64,000 nt of DNA, taken from NCBI RefSeq assembly GCF_011075055.1, contig NW_025401098.1, forward strand, positions 620,001 to 684,000, in the 5' to 3' direction. This document shows positions 37,401 to 50,055 of this stretch, in pieces. The translations under genes were made by a program, and so were the position numbers. The number at the start of each line of letters is the position of its first letter. The first letter of the stretch is position 1. The notes below the pieces were generated by a model. The model worked only from the letters and a program-made list of their open reading frames with translations. It was not told the origin of the DNA and did not search any database. Source of the stretch: Mangifera indica (lineage: Eukaryota > Streptophyta > Magnoliopsida > Sapindales > Anacardiaceae).

Positions 37401-39090
37401 CCATAAAAGTCTAAAATATTTCTTCACTCAGAAAGACTTGAACATGAGACAAAGAAGATGGTTGGAGCTAGTCAAAGATTATGAATGTGATATTAAATAT
37501 CAACCGGGTAAAGCAAATGTGGTAGCCGATGCCTTGAGTAGAAAGATTGCCATAGCTCACCTCACCATTCAGATAGAGTTACAAAAAGAGTTTCAGAGGG
37601 AACAGATTGAGGTGATAAGAAGTCAAGTGGCCAGATTGGAAATTCAACCTAATCTCTTTAATGAAATAAAAGAGAAGCAATTAGAAGATTTGTGGTGCCA
37701 GAAAATAAGTCAACAGATATATGAAGGGAAAGCAACTGAGTTTCAAATGATAGATAGAGTGCTCAAGTTCAGAAACAGGGTATGTATTCCCCAAGATCTG
37801 GGATTGAGAAAGAAAATCTTGAGTGAAGTACATGATACACTTTACACTGCCCACCCTGGGGGAGTAAAGATGTACCAAGATTTAAAGAAAACTTATTGGT
37901 GGATAGGTATGAAGAAAGATATTGGAGACTATGTAGCTAAGTGTTTGGTATGTCAACAAATCAAGGCCGAGCATCAGAGACCTTCAGGTTTGCTTCACCC
38001 ACTTAGTGTTCCTGAATGGAAGTAGGAAGATATTTCAATGGATTTCATCATTGGCCTACCTCGAGTACAAAAAGGTTATAATGCATTATGGGTGATTGTA
38101 GATAGATTGACTAAATCGGCCCATTTAATTCCAGTGAAAGATAGTTTTACTTCAGATCAATTGGCCTAGATTTATATACGGGAGATTGTGAGATTACATG
38201 GCGTACCCAAAACTATTGTGTCGGATAGAGACCCCAGATTTGTTTCAGCTTTTTGGGGTAGCTTACAAAGAGCATTGGGTACTAGGCTGGCATTTAGCAC
38301 AGCATATCATCCTCAAACAGATGGCCAAACAGAGAGGGTGAATCAAATACTAGAGGATATGTTGAGGGCCTGTTGTTTAGATTATAAAATGACCTGGCAT
38401 GAAATGATTCCATTGATCGAATTTGCATATAATAATAGTTACCAATCCACTATTAAAATGGCACCATATGAGGCTCTTTATGGACGAAAGTGTATATCTC
38501 CATTACATTGGGATGACATAGGAGAGCGAGATGATTTGAGTCAAGTTCTTGGGCCTGAGTTAACCCAGAGGATGGTGGAAGATATAAAGGTTATCAAGAC
38601 TAGATTGAAGCAAGCTCAGGACAGACAAAAGAGCTATGCAGATTTGAAAAGGAAAGAAGTAGAGTTTCAACCGTGTGACAAAGTTTTTGTGAAAGTAGCC
38701 CCTTACAAGCACGTGATGAGATTTGGAAGAAAAGGGAAACTTGCTCCAAGATTTATTGGCCCATTTGAAATTTTAGAAAGAGTGGGCAAGGTGGCTTATA
38801 GACTTGCACTTCCACCTAGTATGGATCGAGTTCATAATGTATTTCATATTTCTTTATTGAGAAAGTACATTAGCGATCCTTTACATGTCTTGAAATCAGA
38901 TGATGTGGAATTAAAAGAAAATTTAGCTTATGAGGAGCAACCGGTGCAGATACTAGACAGAAAAATAAAAGAGCTCCGAAATAAGACAATTCCATTAGTG
39001 AAAGTATTATGGAAGAATCATAAGGTGGAAGAAGCCACATGGGAGGTTGAGCAACAAATGAGAGAGAGATTTCCTAACTTATTTGTTTAA
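34426..39090 (+). pseudogene. gag-pol polyprotein of copy 1, broken by three stops
   Basis: One frame of 1555 codons runs from the ATG at 34426 to TAA at 39088-39090, interrupted by TAG at 35611, 38023 and 38167. Gag starts Arg/Gly-rich and ends in two zinc-knuckle motifs, the second CX2CX4HX4C at 35548-35589. Protease has DSGAT (Asp at 35767). Reverse transcriptase has FIDD at 36766-36777. RNase H has its first Asp at 37213. Integrase has an HHCC finger from about 37831 and the triad Asp 38041, Asp 38224, Glu 38332 with DX35E spacing. A GPF module and a chromodomain-like tail (about 38944-39087) follow. The first stop separates gag from pol; the other two lie in integrase. All catalytic residues checked are present, so only the stops disable it. 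Confidence 0.9.
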
Positions 39091-39112
39091 ATTTCGAGGA
39101 CGAAATTCTTTT

Positions 39113-39126
39113 AAGGGGGGAAGAAA
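39113..39126 (+). other. Polypurine tract of copy 1
   Basis: AAGGGGGGAAGAAA directly abuts the 3' LTR at 39127. It primes plus-strand DNA synthesis in retrotransposon replication. The copy 2 counterpart (54729-54741) is AAGAGGGAAGAAA. Confidence 0.9.
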
Positions 39127-41009
39127 TGTAACATCCGAATTCAGGTGTGTCAGTAAACTCCACTTCCAAAATTACCCCTAGAGTTGATTTTATAATTTGT
39201 TGTGTAAAGAAATTGCAAAAGAATCATAGAAAACTACTAAATGAGCAATATTTTTTAAATGGGGTAAAATGGTCATTTTATAAAGATTCAAGGGACAAAG
39301 TGGGAATTAAAATTGAAGGGCACACTTGAAATTATATGGTGGTGCTAAGGGTTTTTGGTAATTGGCTAAAGATAAAATAGTAATTTATGGAAAAGATTAA
39401 GGGCAAAATGGTCCAATAGGCTTATAAATTTATTTCTATTCATTTTCTCTTCCATTTTGCCGAGAACCTCCATTGTTGAGCTAAAAAACTTTCCTTAACC
39501 AAAATTCGTCCAAAAACCTAGCTAAACCACCTAATTTTCAGAGGCCCCAGTTATAAAAAGTGTAGATCTGTCAATTCTGGTCAGTTCTAAGGTAAGAAAT
39601 TTAATTTTTAAGATATGTGAAATTTGAGAGTTTGATGAATGATTATATTTTTGGTTGATTAAGGTTGCCAAGAAGAAGAAAAGAAGGTGAATAAGATTAA
39701 ATCACCTATTTGGCCAAGAAAAGGTAAGAATTTCATACTTTACATACTTGAAGTAAATTTGAGTTAGGTTATTTAAATAACCTTTACTTATATCAGTATG
39801 TAAGGTATTAGAATTAAGGTGATTTATGCTTAAAAGGATAAAGAAATTCATTATGATTCAGGATGTAATTTTTGGCCATAAGGGTAAAAAGGTAATTTTG
39901 GACATAAGGGCAAAAATGTCATTTTATGCGATATAGGTTAATGTTGTTTAATTATGTGCATGTTATGTGAAATAACCCTTATATTAAGCCTATATTGTAT
40001 AATTGAAATTAATTTGAGACATGATATATATATTTATATATAAATGCATGAGAAAATAACATGATGTTTGAGAAGGAATGAAAAGAATAAGGGAAAATAA
40101 CAAATGCGCATATTTCATACTATGATTATATATGCATACATGAGGAATCATAACATATGCATGATTTAGAAAAAAATAAAGAAAGAGGAAAAATATTTTC
40201 TAAGTCATGCATGCTTTCATAATGACTCATATGATACAGGAAAGCAGAAAACATACTTAAAATCCTTACACGCCAGCTGTACTGTGTGGACAGTAAATAA
40301 AATAATCGGTTGTACTGTGTGGACAACCAGCTGTACTGTGTAGACAACAAATAAAATAATCGGTTGTACTGTGTGGACAACCAGCTGTACTGTGTGGACA
40401 ACAAAAGAAAAATATCAGCTGTACTGTGTGGACAGCAAAAGGAAAATATCAGCTGTACTGTGTGGACAGCAATGAAAAATATTAGCTGTACTGTATGGAC
40501 AGCAAAGAACTATGCATACAAGCCTAGATCGATCAATGAGAAAGAGAGAAACAAATTAGTAAATATTTTATGAAAGTCATTTGCATTAGAATTATGCATA
40601 CAAGCCTGTGTGGCTGATAAAGAGTTAAGAAAGATGTACGAATAGAAAATAGAAATGTCATGATACTCATACATGCATAAATCATAATAAGTGATTCATA
40701 TCTGTATAATAAGGAAAGGAATAAATGTGTGAAAGAAAAGAATGATGATACGTGTTAAATGCGTGTTCTGTGTTAATTATTTTGTTGTAAATAGATCAGA
40801 CACACTAAGTATGAAAAAGATTAGAGAAGATTAGTACTGGTATAAAATGCTTTAAGTGTTTAGTATGATTTTCTTACTGAGCCATAGTCACTCACTCCGT
40901 TTAATTTAATATTTTACAGGTAAAGAAATGCAGCAAAGGTTCCCGGGGAGCACTAATGAGACATGAGGCTAAGGGAGGAAGACACCATAATTTTGTGATT
41001 TAAATGTTA

Positions 41010-41071
<62 letters not shown>

Positions 41072-41329
41072 GACTAGATTTGAAAATTGATTATAAAGTT
41101 TCTGTGGGTGATAATTTTTATAATTGTTATTATTATTATGTATTTATTTTTACTAATTGTGATTAAGTTGATAAAAATCCAGTCGATTGGTAGGACTGGT
41201 TTGTGTGAATTATAAATTGGGAGTGTTACAGGGCATAATGAAAAAGAGAAAAATATTCCCCGGGCCCTCTAAAATAGGGGAACTCATGCCATTTTTCTGT
41301 AACACACCCAATGGTTAGGAGAGGTTACA
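39127..41329 (+). repeat. 3' LTR of copy 1
   Basis: Length 2203 bp, TGTAAC...GTTACA. It is longer than its partner because of a (TA)n run at about 41012-41068 and one additional minisatellite unit (eight units, 40274-40510). CTACC follows it at 41330-41334. Confidence 0.95.
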
Positions 41330-41715
41330 CTACCACTAGAAAGCGATTGTCAGAGCTACCATAAGATAGCCTAGTCAATAGGCTTTAACGCTTCATTCTC
41401 CCTTTATACGATTGTGCATTTAGGGATATGAATAAAAATTCCTACAACATAACAACATGCCTTTTAAAAACTAGAAACACATAACACCATACACAAGTGT
41501 GTGCCTCACCACACATGACTGTGAATCACTCAATTTAAAATTTATGCATCTGGCTGACATGGCAACAATAGACAAGGATAACCTCATTATACATGGTCAC
41601 GTGTCATTGAAAACTCATACTTTGACTTTCAAATCATATTAAATAATTCAAACAACAATCAAACTCATTGCATAAAAAATATTTTGCCCTCGAGACATAC
41701 CTGTGAGTGTTACAT
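41330..41715 (-). repeat. Old Ty3/gypsy LTR, right part (after copy 1)
   Basis: This continues the LTR interrupted at 32081. It ends with gacatacctgtgagtgttaca, which on the minus strand starts TGTAACACTCACAGG, like the LTR start next to the polypurine tract at 44936. It contains palindromic strings such as acacaagtgtgtg. Confidence 0.55.
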
Positions 41716-42070
41716 GCCATACAAGAGCATATGTACACCATACACGATCGTGTATCTCTTAATTCAAATTGTACATGAAAATCACCTTATCTAGCTAACG
41801 TGGCAAAGTGACACATATGTGTGGCCTTTCCATGCATGGTCGTATGTCACCCTAAAATCACACTATGACTTTTATTTCATTTTGAATTATTAGAACAATC
41901 ATAATAATGAAAAAAACTATTTTTCCATTGAGATTATGCACGATCTAGTTTGGTATGATTTGAGAATTTTTTCAAACCAAACTTAAAAAACTATTTATAA
42001 ATTTTCCAAAACAAACCAAACTGAAAAAATACGATTTGTTAATTTAACACCTTTCTAGATACATTCTCCT
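41716..42070. repeat. Diverged tandem copy of the LTR end segment
   Basis: From about 41730 to 41940 the sequence repeats, with divergence, the layout of 41480-41700: caccatacac, then a palindrome, then a gtggcaa/catggcaa segment, then a catggtc segment, and finally actatttt and tattttgccc-like ends. The last 120 bp hold aaaccaaac repeats. Confidence 0.45.
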
Positions 42071-44403
42071 TGGAATATGCACTTGAAGAAACATGTTAAC
42101 TTAAAACATTCCTCAAAACATTTACAACAGTAGAATAAATACATGATATTTAGACAAAATCCTATAAACCGCAAAAGTATAATTATTGAATAGAACATCA
42201 TCTTGAGTATTATTTAAAATCTAGTGTCAGAAGGAAACTCAAAATAAATCAAATACAAAAGAAGTCCAATGCAAATATAATAAAAACATAAACCACACTA
42301 GCAAATGACTGAACACCCTTTGCTCATGCAATATCTTAACTAAATCACTAGCTCCGCTGCAACCTTGTCGTTCAACGATCCTATCTACAAAATCATAAGG
42401 AAACATGATGAATGAAACATACTCTATAAATAATGACCTTTTGATCATATGCATATAACAAATAATGATAACATAAGTCAAATCATTTCGTGTCTTATCT
42501 AGTTGTAGTATTCTTGATGTTTACACTAGTATCCTTGATGTCTATCCAATTATCTCGACACCTTATACCTCAAACCCAAATGTCTATATCATCCCAGATG
42601 ACTAATATGGAACAATGTATATCGATGTCTTGAATGTCTGGTGAAAGCACGTGGCATCTTAATGTCATTTATATGATGCACTTTGTACACATGTTGATCG
42701 AGCTTTGACCTAAAGTCACATAGACTAGCCCCGATGCTTTCATAGTCACACTATACATAGCTTGGTGATTAATAACACTGTGCACAACTTGATAATAAGT
42801 TACACTGCATATACCTTAGTGACGAATCATATTGTACATAGCTTGGTAACTAGTCACACTACACATACCTCAATGACGAGTCCACAATACACTAACCTAG
42901 TGGAATAGCCACATCACACACAACTTGGTGGTGAGAGTAAGATAACACATCATTTCAATTTTTGACTCAAAATCACTTTGGTCAAATTTTATGCCATTGT
43001 CCACATAATTGGGCACACCCATAATGGTTTCCATTACATATCGTTTTTATTAAGGCCTTATCCTTTATCCATTTCTTATTCATCCCTTTTAAAGGTAAAA
43101 TAGTCATCTCCATCATTTCATTCAAACCTCACTAATGTTCCACACATTCTTTTCCATTTTCCCTAATTATACATAGGGGTGTGTCTTCCATACATGGGGG
43201 TGTATGAATCTCATCTACACGACCACATAATTAGCTACATAGGCATACAATACAGGGTGACATATATGGTTGTGTGTCTTATATCATACGAGCATGAATC
43301 CATTCCTAAATTAACACACCTATGGTTTAAACCTAACATGAGAACTATTACGCTCAAAAGTAAATGGGCGTGTTAGATTACTAGCACAACTGTGTAAAAT
43401 GTTTTTCCAAAATTCTGATTTTGTCTACATTCACATTTTCCAACTACCCATCCATTCCAATAGTCCTAAAATTCATACTTTTTAATCATAAAATCATCCT
43501 ACAACAGGTATACACAACCAAAACTCCAATAACACTTACCACAAGCAAGTTCTAATAACATCTCTCTACACCCAATGCGACACTATATGAATGTTCCATT
43601 AAACTATTAACCACAATCAATTCACACCAGCAATATTATAGGATTATACAATAAATTACTATCGATTCTTGTATCTTAAAAGGAATCGTGCATTGCAAAT
43701 CGCTTAATTCTTTATTGTAACATGATAGCAACCAAACATGTATATCTTTAAATCATCACACTCACAATTCACATATAAGCATGTTTCTTAATTCACAACT
43801 ACCAAATTCAAAGAATCTAACAATAATAGTTATATATACAAAAATGATCAAACCAAAGTAATCCATGAAAAATCATTTAATCGGAAGGGAATTTCATACT
43901 TATCTCTCTTCCACTGAATATGTAAAACTTCAAATGGCAAGAAACAATTCTCCAATGATGCAATGATCCTTAGGCTTCAAAGCTCTCAAACTCTTTCCCA
44001 AAACTCTCTGATTTTCTAAAAACAAGATAAGAATGCTTAGCCAAAACATTTCTAAATTCATTTTATTTTTACTTATAACCTGTGATACACATGTATGTAG
44101 ATCGTATACATAGGCATGTATGCCAATGCCCAATAATGGTAGTTTTTGAAATGATCACAAAATGAATGCATTGACAATACACGAGCGTGTACACTAATAT
44201 ACATGGGTGTTCATGTCATCCAAACTTAGCCAATTTTTATGCATCTCACATAAAAAGACTATTTTGCCCTTGCCATCACATACAAGGTGTGTGGCCTATT
44301 TATACAACCATGCAACCCTAAAATCACATAGATAGATTAAATAAACATACTCAAGAAGGCAAAAGATGAAAGTATCCTTGGACATACCTATAGGTGTTAT
44401 ACA
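42071..44403 (-). repeat. Left LTR of the old minus-strand Ty3/gypsy element
   Basis: This aligns, with considerable divergence, to 57232-59365. Shared landmarks are tgttaacttaaaa near the left end, gtgtcttatatcatacgagcatgaa (about 43270 versus 58460, in part) and cccaataatggtagtttttgaaat (44127 versus 59325, in part). It would be the 3' LTR of the minus-strand element. It carries many acacg..cgtgt palindromes. The short open frames in it are chance. Confidence 0.6.
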
Positions 44404-44936
44404 TCTGGTTTGAATTATAATTTAAATTATAGTTATTAGTATCCTACGATACACAGTATGTGTCCTATAATACGTTACGATACATGTGAAAAATGATACA
44501 TATCATAAGGTGTATTGAATTAATATGATACAGTAAACATATCATATGATATGATACATATTACTGATATTGATTCATACACTTTTTTAAAGAGAATAAT
44601 GGTGCACCAGGGATGAATATAAAAAATTTCAAAATATTAAAAATGTTTATGATATTTTTCAAAATAATAACGTGTCAATTATAATTGGAAATTTATCTCA
44701 AACATAGTTATATATATGTGTTTGAAAAAAAAATATAGTTTATGATTTTGTTTGGTTTGAAAATTATCCAAATTGCAAACCAAACTTAAAAAAAAAAATA
44801 GTTTGAAAATTGTTCAACCCCCCAAACCAAACTATTTTATAGACCAAACTACAATTTTTAAGTGATTTGGTTTAGTTTTATGATTTAAATCGAATTATGC
44901 ACACCCCCGCTTTGAGGCGTACTTGTGGGTGTTACA
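44404..44936. repeat. Insert or LTR extension with gtatcata and aaaccaaac motifs
   Basis: Between the LTR body and the polypurine tract lies a segment rich in gatacat/atgtatc motifs (44430-44580), then aaaccaaac/gtttggttt motifs in both orientations (44740-44880). On the minus strand its outer end reads TGTAACACCCACAAG, a proper LTR start next to a purine tract (about 44937-44952, minus-strand AAGGAAGGAGGAAT). A small element may have inserted in the LTR here. Confidence 0.4.
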
Positions 44937-47427
44937 ATTCCTCCTTCCTTAATGTAATTTCATCTCTAGAATTCACTAGAAACAGTTCAAAATGTTTCTC
45001 TTATGACTTACTTTATTTCCCAAGTAGCTTCTTCAATTTTATGATTTCTCTAAAAGAACCTTAACTAAGAGAATCTACTGGTTCCTTAGCTACTTCACCA
45101 TTTTATCTAGGATTTGAATTGGTCTCCCCATATAACTCAAGTCTTTAGAAAATTAGACCTCTTAGTCCTCAAAACATGCAAAAGATCACTGATATACTTA
45201 CACAATAACAAAACATGTAACACATCATGAATATGGTCCATGTTTGCTAGTAACACAAGTTTATAGGCTATGTTATCGACCTACACCATTATCTCATAAG
45301 AACCAATGTACCTAAAAGCCAACTTACCCTTTCTCTTGAACTTCATAAGGAGCTTGAAAAGGGCTACTCTAATGAAAACTCTATCACCTACACTAAACTC
45401 CAAATTTCTATGTTTTTAGTTAACATAACTCTTTTGTCAATCTTGTGCCTATTTCATTCTCTATCTGATCAATTGGATATCTTTAATCATCTTTTGAATC
45501 AACTCTAGTTCAAAAGATTATTCCAAGACATTGCTCTTGCCTAACTAATTCTAGTGTAAAACAGAATGACACCTCATAACATAAAGTACCTTATAGGGTG
45601 CCATCTGAATTATCATTTGATAACTGTTATTATAGGCAAACTCCAATAAAGGTAACCTTTACCCAACTTACCCTATAATCCAAGTAACCGACTCTTAACA
45701 TATCCTTTAACACCTAGTTGGTCTTTTCAATCTGACCATTTATCTATAGGTGACATGTTATACTAAATGCTAAATTAGTTCCTAATGATCTATGTAAAGT
45801 CCTTCTAAAAATTGACATAAATCGTGTGTCTTTATTCGATATTATCATTTTGAGCACACTATGAAATTTGATAATCTTTCTTATATATAACTTCCCAAAT
45901 TGATCTGTTGGGGTAGTGTACTTAATACATAAGAAATACGCTAACTTAATCAATTTGTTAACTACCACCCAAAGTGTATTAAAGCCATTTTAAACTCTCG
46001 AGAGCCTAACAATGAAGTCCATAGAAATATGCTTCCATTTCTACTTAGGCATACTCAAAGGCTGAAGTAATCCTAATGGTCTCTAGTGCTCGACTTTAAT
46101 ATACTAATAAGTGAGAAACTTAGCAACATGCTCACCCACATCTCTTTTTATGTTTGACCATTAGAAACTTCTTCTCAAATCTAGATACATCTTTACACTC
46201 TTGGGGTGGGTAGTATAAAAAAAAGTGTGAGCCTATGCAATAATCATCTATCTTAACTCATCAACTAGTGGAACACATACTCTAACTTTGAACTTAAGAA
46301 CACTATCAACAATTTGGAAATCTGTCTCAAGACCATTATAAACTCTTTGTCTACTTCAATCATCTCTAACTATGTTGCCCTAATCTCTTCCACCATCATG
46401 GATTTAATGTCTAATCTGGCTAGAACCCTAATCACTAACTAAATCTATCTTATTTAGGTCTATCTGAATCCCTCTTTGAATTATTAACTATGATATGAGC
46501 ATTTTCCTGTTAAAGGAATCTGTTACAATATTTGCTTTACCCAAATGATACTTGATATCAAAGTCATAATCTTTCACCAACTCGAGCCATCTTCTCTATC
46601 TCATATTTAGCTCTAAATGAAGAATTACCTGAAGCTTTCATAATCGGTGTATATATTACATCTGACCCTATATATGTAGTGCTTCTAAATTTTTAGAGCT
46701 AACACTACAACTGCTTGATCCAAATCATAAGTAGGGTACCTGGTCTTGAAATCTTTCAACTGTCTTAAGGTGTGTGTTATCACCTTGCGTTGTTGTATCA
46801 TTACTACTCCTAAACCACTGTGAGATGCATCAGTTATAAATCATACTCAATCCCATCCTCTAGTAGGGCTAACAATAGAGCATAATTTAATCTCTTTTTC
46901 AATTCCAAAATACTCTCTTTATAAGCATTTGGCTATTGGAACCGAGTTTCATTTTATGTAAGAGTTGTAAGAGGTCTTGTTAATCTATAGCAAATCTTTC
47001 TACAAACCTTTTACAATGCCCAACCAAACCTAGAAAACTTATAATCTCTTTGATAGTATTTGGTCTTTACTAATTTAACACTACCTCAATCTTGCTCGGA
47101 TCTACTAATATATCTTTTAGTAAAACCATATGCCCCAAGAAGCTACTCTATCAAGCCAAAACTACATTTTGTGAACTTTGCATACAGTTGTTTTTCCCTC
47201 AACCTTTGCAAAGTGAACCTTAGACGCTCCTGATATTCCCCATCACTCTTGAAGTATACTATAATATCATCAATAAATATCATAATAAACTTATCCAGGT
47301 AGTCATGGAACACCTTATTCCTCAAGTCCATAAACACTACAAGGGCATTTATAGGTCTAAATAGCATTACCATAAACTTAAAGTGCTTATACCTTATTTG
47401 GAAGGTTATCTTAGGTATATCTTGCTC
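44937..47427 (-). pseudogene. Old Ty3/gypsy pol: RT (part), RNase H, integrase
   Basis: Read on the minus strand from 47427 downward. First comes the RT part at 47439-47143, with MIFIDDIIVYF and LREKQLYAKF. An RNase H pattern follows near 46880-46560 (TDASHSGLGV and TRYPTYDL). Integrase core lies at 45968-45744, with SNKDTRF and the pattern before the final Glu. A C-terminal integrase region near 45380-45280 and a polypurine tract next to the LTR complete it. There are many stops and frameshifts. The upstream RT piece is at 57038-57231, separated by copy 2. Gag and protease are missing. Confidence 0.8.
47423..47427. other. Target site duplication TGCTC, left (copy 2)
   Basis: TGCTC before the 5' LTR of copy 2 is repeated exactly at 57038-57042. 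It proves the insertion point inside the RT region of the old minus-strand element. Confidence 0.95.
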
Positions 47428-48326
47428 TGTAACATCCAAATTCAGGTGTGTCAGTAAACTCCACTTCCAAAATTACCCCTAGAGTTGATTTTATAACTTG
47501 TTGTGTAAAGAAATTGCAAAAGAATTATAGAAAACTACTAAATGAGCAATATTTTTCAAAGGGGGTAAAATGGTCATTTTATAAAGATTCAAGGGACAAA
47601 GTGAGAATTAAAATTGAATGGCACACTTGAAATTATATGGTGGTGCTAAGGGTTTTTGATAATTGGCTAAGGATAAAATAGTAATTTATGGAAAACGTTA
47701 AGGGCAAAATGGTCCAAAAGGCTTATAAAATATATACCCTATTCATTCTCTTCATCAATTGCCGAGAACTCCATTATTTTTTTAGCTAAAGCTTCCCTTA
47801 ACCAAAATTCTCCAAAAAACCTAGCTAAACCACCTGATTTCCAGTGCCTCCAGTTATAAAAAGTGTAGATCTGTCAATTCTGATCAGTTCTAAGATAAGA
47901 AATTTAATTTTAAAGATATGTCAAGTTTAGGGTTTTGATGGATGATCATATTTTTGGTTGATTAAGGTTGCCAAAAAGAAGAAAAGAAGGTGAATAAGCT
48001 TAAATCATCTATTTAGCAAATAAAAGGTAAGAATTTCATACTTTACATACTTGAAGTAAATTTGAGTTAGGTTATTTAAATAACCTTTACTTATATAAGT
48101 GTGTAAGGTATTAGAATTAAAGTGATTTATGCTTAAAAGGATAAAGAAATTCATTAGGATTCATGATGTAATTTTTGGCCATAAGGGTAAAAAGGTAAAG
48201 TTTTGGCCATAAGGGCAAAAATATCATTTTATGTGATATAGGTTAATTTTGCTTAATTATGTGTATGATATGTGAAATAACCCTTATATTAAGCCTATAT
48301 TGTATAATTGAAATTAATTTGAGGCA

Positions 48327-48399
<73 letters not shown>

Positions 48400-49533
48400 A
48401 ATGCATGAGAAAATAATATGATGTTTGAAAAGGAATGAAAAGAATAAGGAAAAATAACGAATGAGCATATTTCATATTATGGTTATATATGCATACATGA
48501 GAAATCATAACATATGCATGATTTAGAAAAAATAAAGAAAGAGGAAAAAAAAACATTTTCTAAGTCATGCATGTTTTCAGAAAATAGAAAATAAGTATTT
48601 TTGGTTTTATAATGACTCATATGATACAGGAAAGCAGAAAACATACTTAAAATCCTTACACGTGAGCTGTACTGTGTAGACAGCAAAGAAAATAATCGGT
48701 TGTACTGTGTGGACAACAAAGAAAAAATATCAGCTGTACTGTGTGGACAGCCAAAGAAAAATATTAGCTGTACTGTGTGGACAACAAAGAAAAATATTAG
48801 CTGTACTGTGTGGACAATAAAGAAAAATATTAGCTGTACTGTGTGGACAGCAAAGAAAAAAAAATATGCGTGTAAGAGAGAATTGTACTTTGTATGGTGA
48901 TTACAAGTACTGTCATATGTAGTCTAGACCGATCAATGAGAAAAAGAGAGAAAAAATTTAGTAAATATTTTATGAAAGTCATTTGCATTAGAATTATGCA
49001 TACAAGCCTGTGTGGCTGATAAAGAGTTGAGAAAGATGTACGATCAGAAAATAAAAATGTCATGGCACTCATACATGCATAAATCATAATGAGTGAATCA
49101 TATCTGTATAGTAAGGAAATAAATAAATGTGTGAAAGAAAAGAATTATGATATGTGTTAAATGCGTGTCTTGTGTCAATTATTTTATTGTAAATAGTTCA
49201 GACACGCTGAGTATGGAAAAGATTAGAAAAGATTAGTACCGGTATAAAATGCTTTAAGTGTTGAGTATGATTTTCTTACTGAGCTATGGTCGCTCACTCC
49301 GTTTAATTTAATATTTTACAGGTAAAGAAATGTAGTAAAGGTTCCCGGGGAGCACTAATGAGACATGAGGCTGAGGGATAAAGGCACCATATTGTTGTTG
49401 ATTTATATGTTTTGATGTATATGTGAATATATGTATATATATATATACTTGATGTAGATTTAGTAGATATGTATATATTTTGTTTCCTATATCTATATAT
49501 ATATATATATATAATTTTGTATAGCTATATCTA

Positions 49534-49579
<46 letters not shown>

Positions 49580-49828
49580 TAGTTATGAAAATTGTTTATA
49601 AAGTTTTGTGGGTGATAATTTTTATAATGGTTATTATTATGTACTTATTTTATTAATTGTGATTAAGTTGATGAAAATCCAGTCGGTTGGTAGGACTGGT
49701 TTATGTGAATTGCTAATTGGGAGTGTTACAGGGCATAATTAAAAAGAGAAAATATTCTCCGGGCCCTCTAAAATAGGGGAACTCTTGCCGTTTTTCTGTA
49801 ACACACCCAATGGTTAGGAGAGGTTACA
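47428..49828 (+). repeat. 5' LTR of copy 2
   Basis: Length 2401 bp. It contains a long (TA)n run at about 48329-48388, a six-unit minisatellite at 48665-48858 and several further TA-rich runs at about 49435-49575. These account for most of its length excess over the other LTRs. Confidence 0.95.
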
Positions 49829-50055
49829 TTTTTGGTATCAAAACGCGATTTTAGGCGCTTAAAGGTGGATATAATAAAATATGTGGTAATATAATATAAT
49901 ATAATACAATATATCTATAGTTTTGCATTCTAATATTGCATAGGTGCCCCTCATGTCTCACAGATCAGCTCCCGAGAACCAACTGTAGTAAGTTGTTTCC
50001 TTTACCTGTATTCAAATAATAGAATATTATGTAATTACACTTATGCAGTTATTAG

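Larger units (their letters stand above)
32082..41329 (+). mobile_element. Complete Ty3/gypsy LTR retrotransposon, copy 1 (Tekay/Del-type chromovirus)
   Basis: A 9248-bp element with two LTRs (32082-34208 and 39127-41329), both starting TGTAAC and ending GTTACA, a primer-binding site, one gag-pol frame, a polypurine tract and a perfect 5-bp target duplication. By eye the LTRs differ by about 20 substitutions over some 2.1 kb, plus a (TA)n expansion and one extra minisatellite unit. This implies recent insertion. The RT and integrase motifs, the Arg/Gly-rich start of Gag, the chromodomain-like C-terminus and the long LTRs fit the Tekay/Del lineage. Three in-frame stops make it non-autonomous. 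Confidence 0.95.

Noticed and set aside
48314..48556. 80-residue minus-strand frame with a run of Tyr-Ile
   Set aside because: It is a translation of the (TA)n microsatellite in the LTR.
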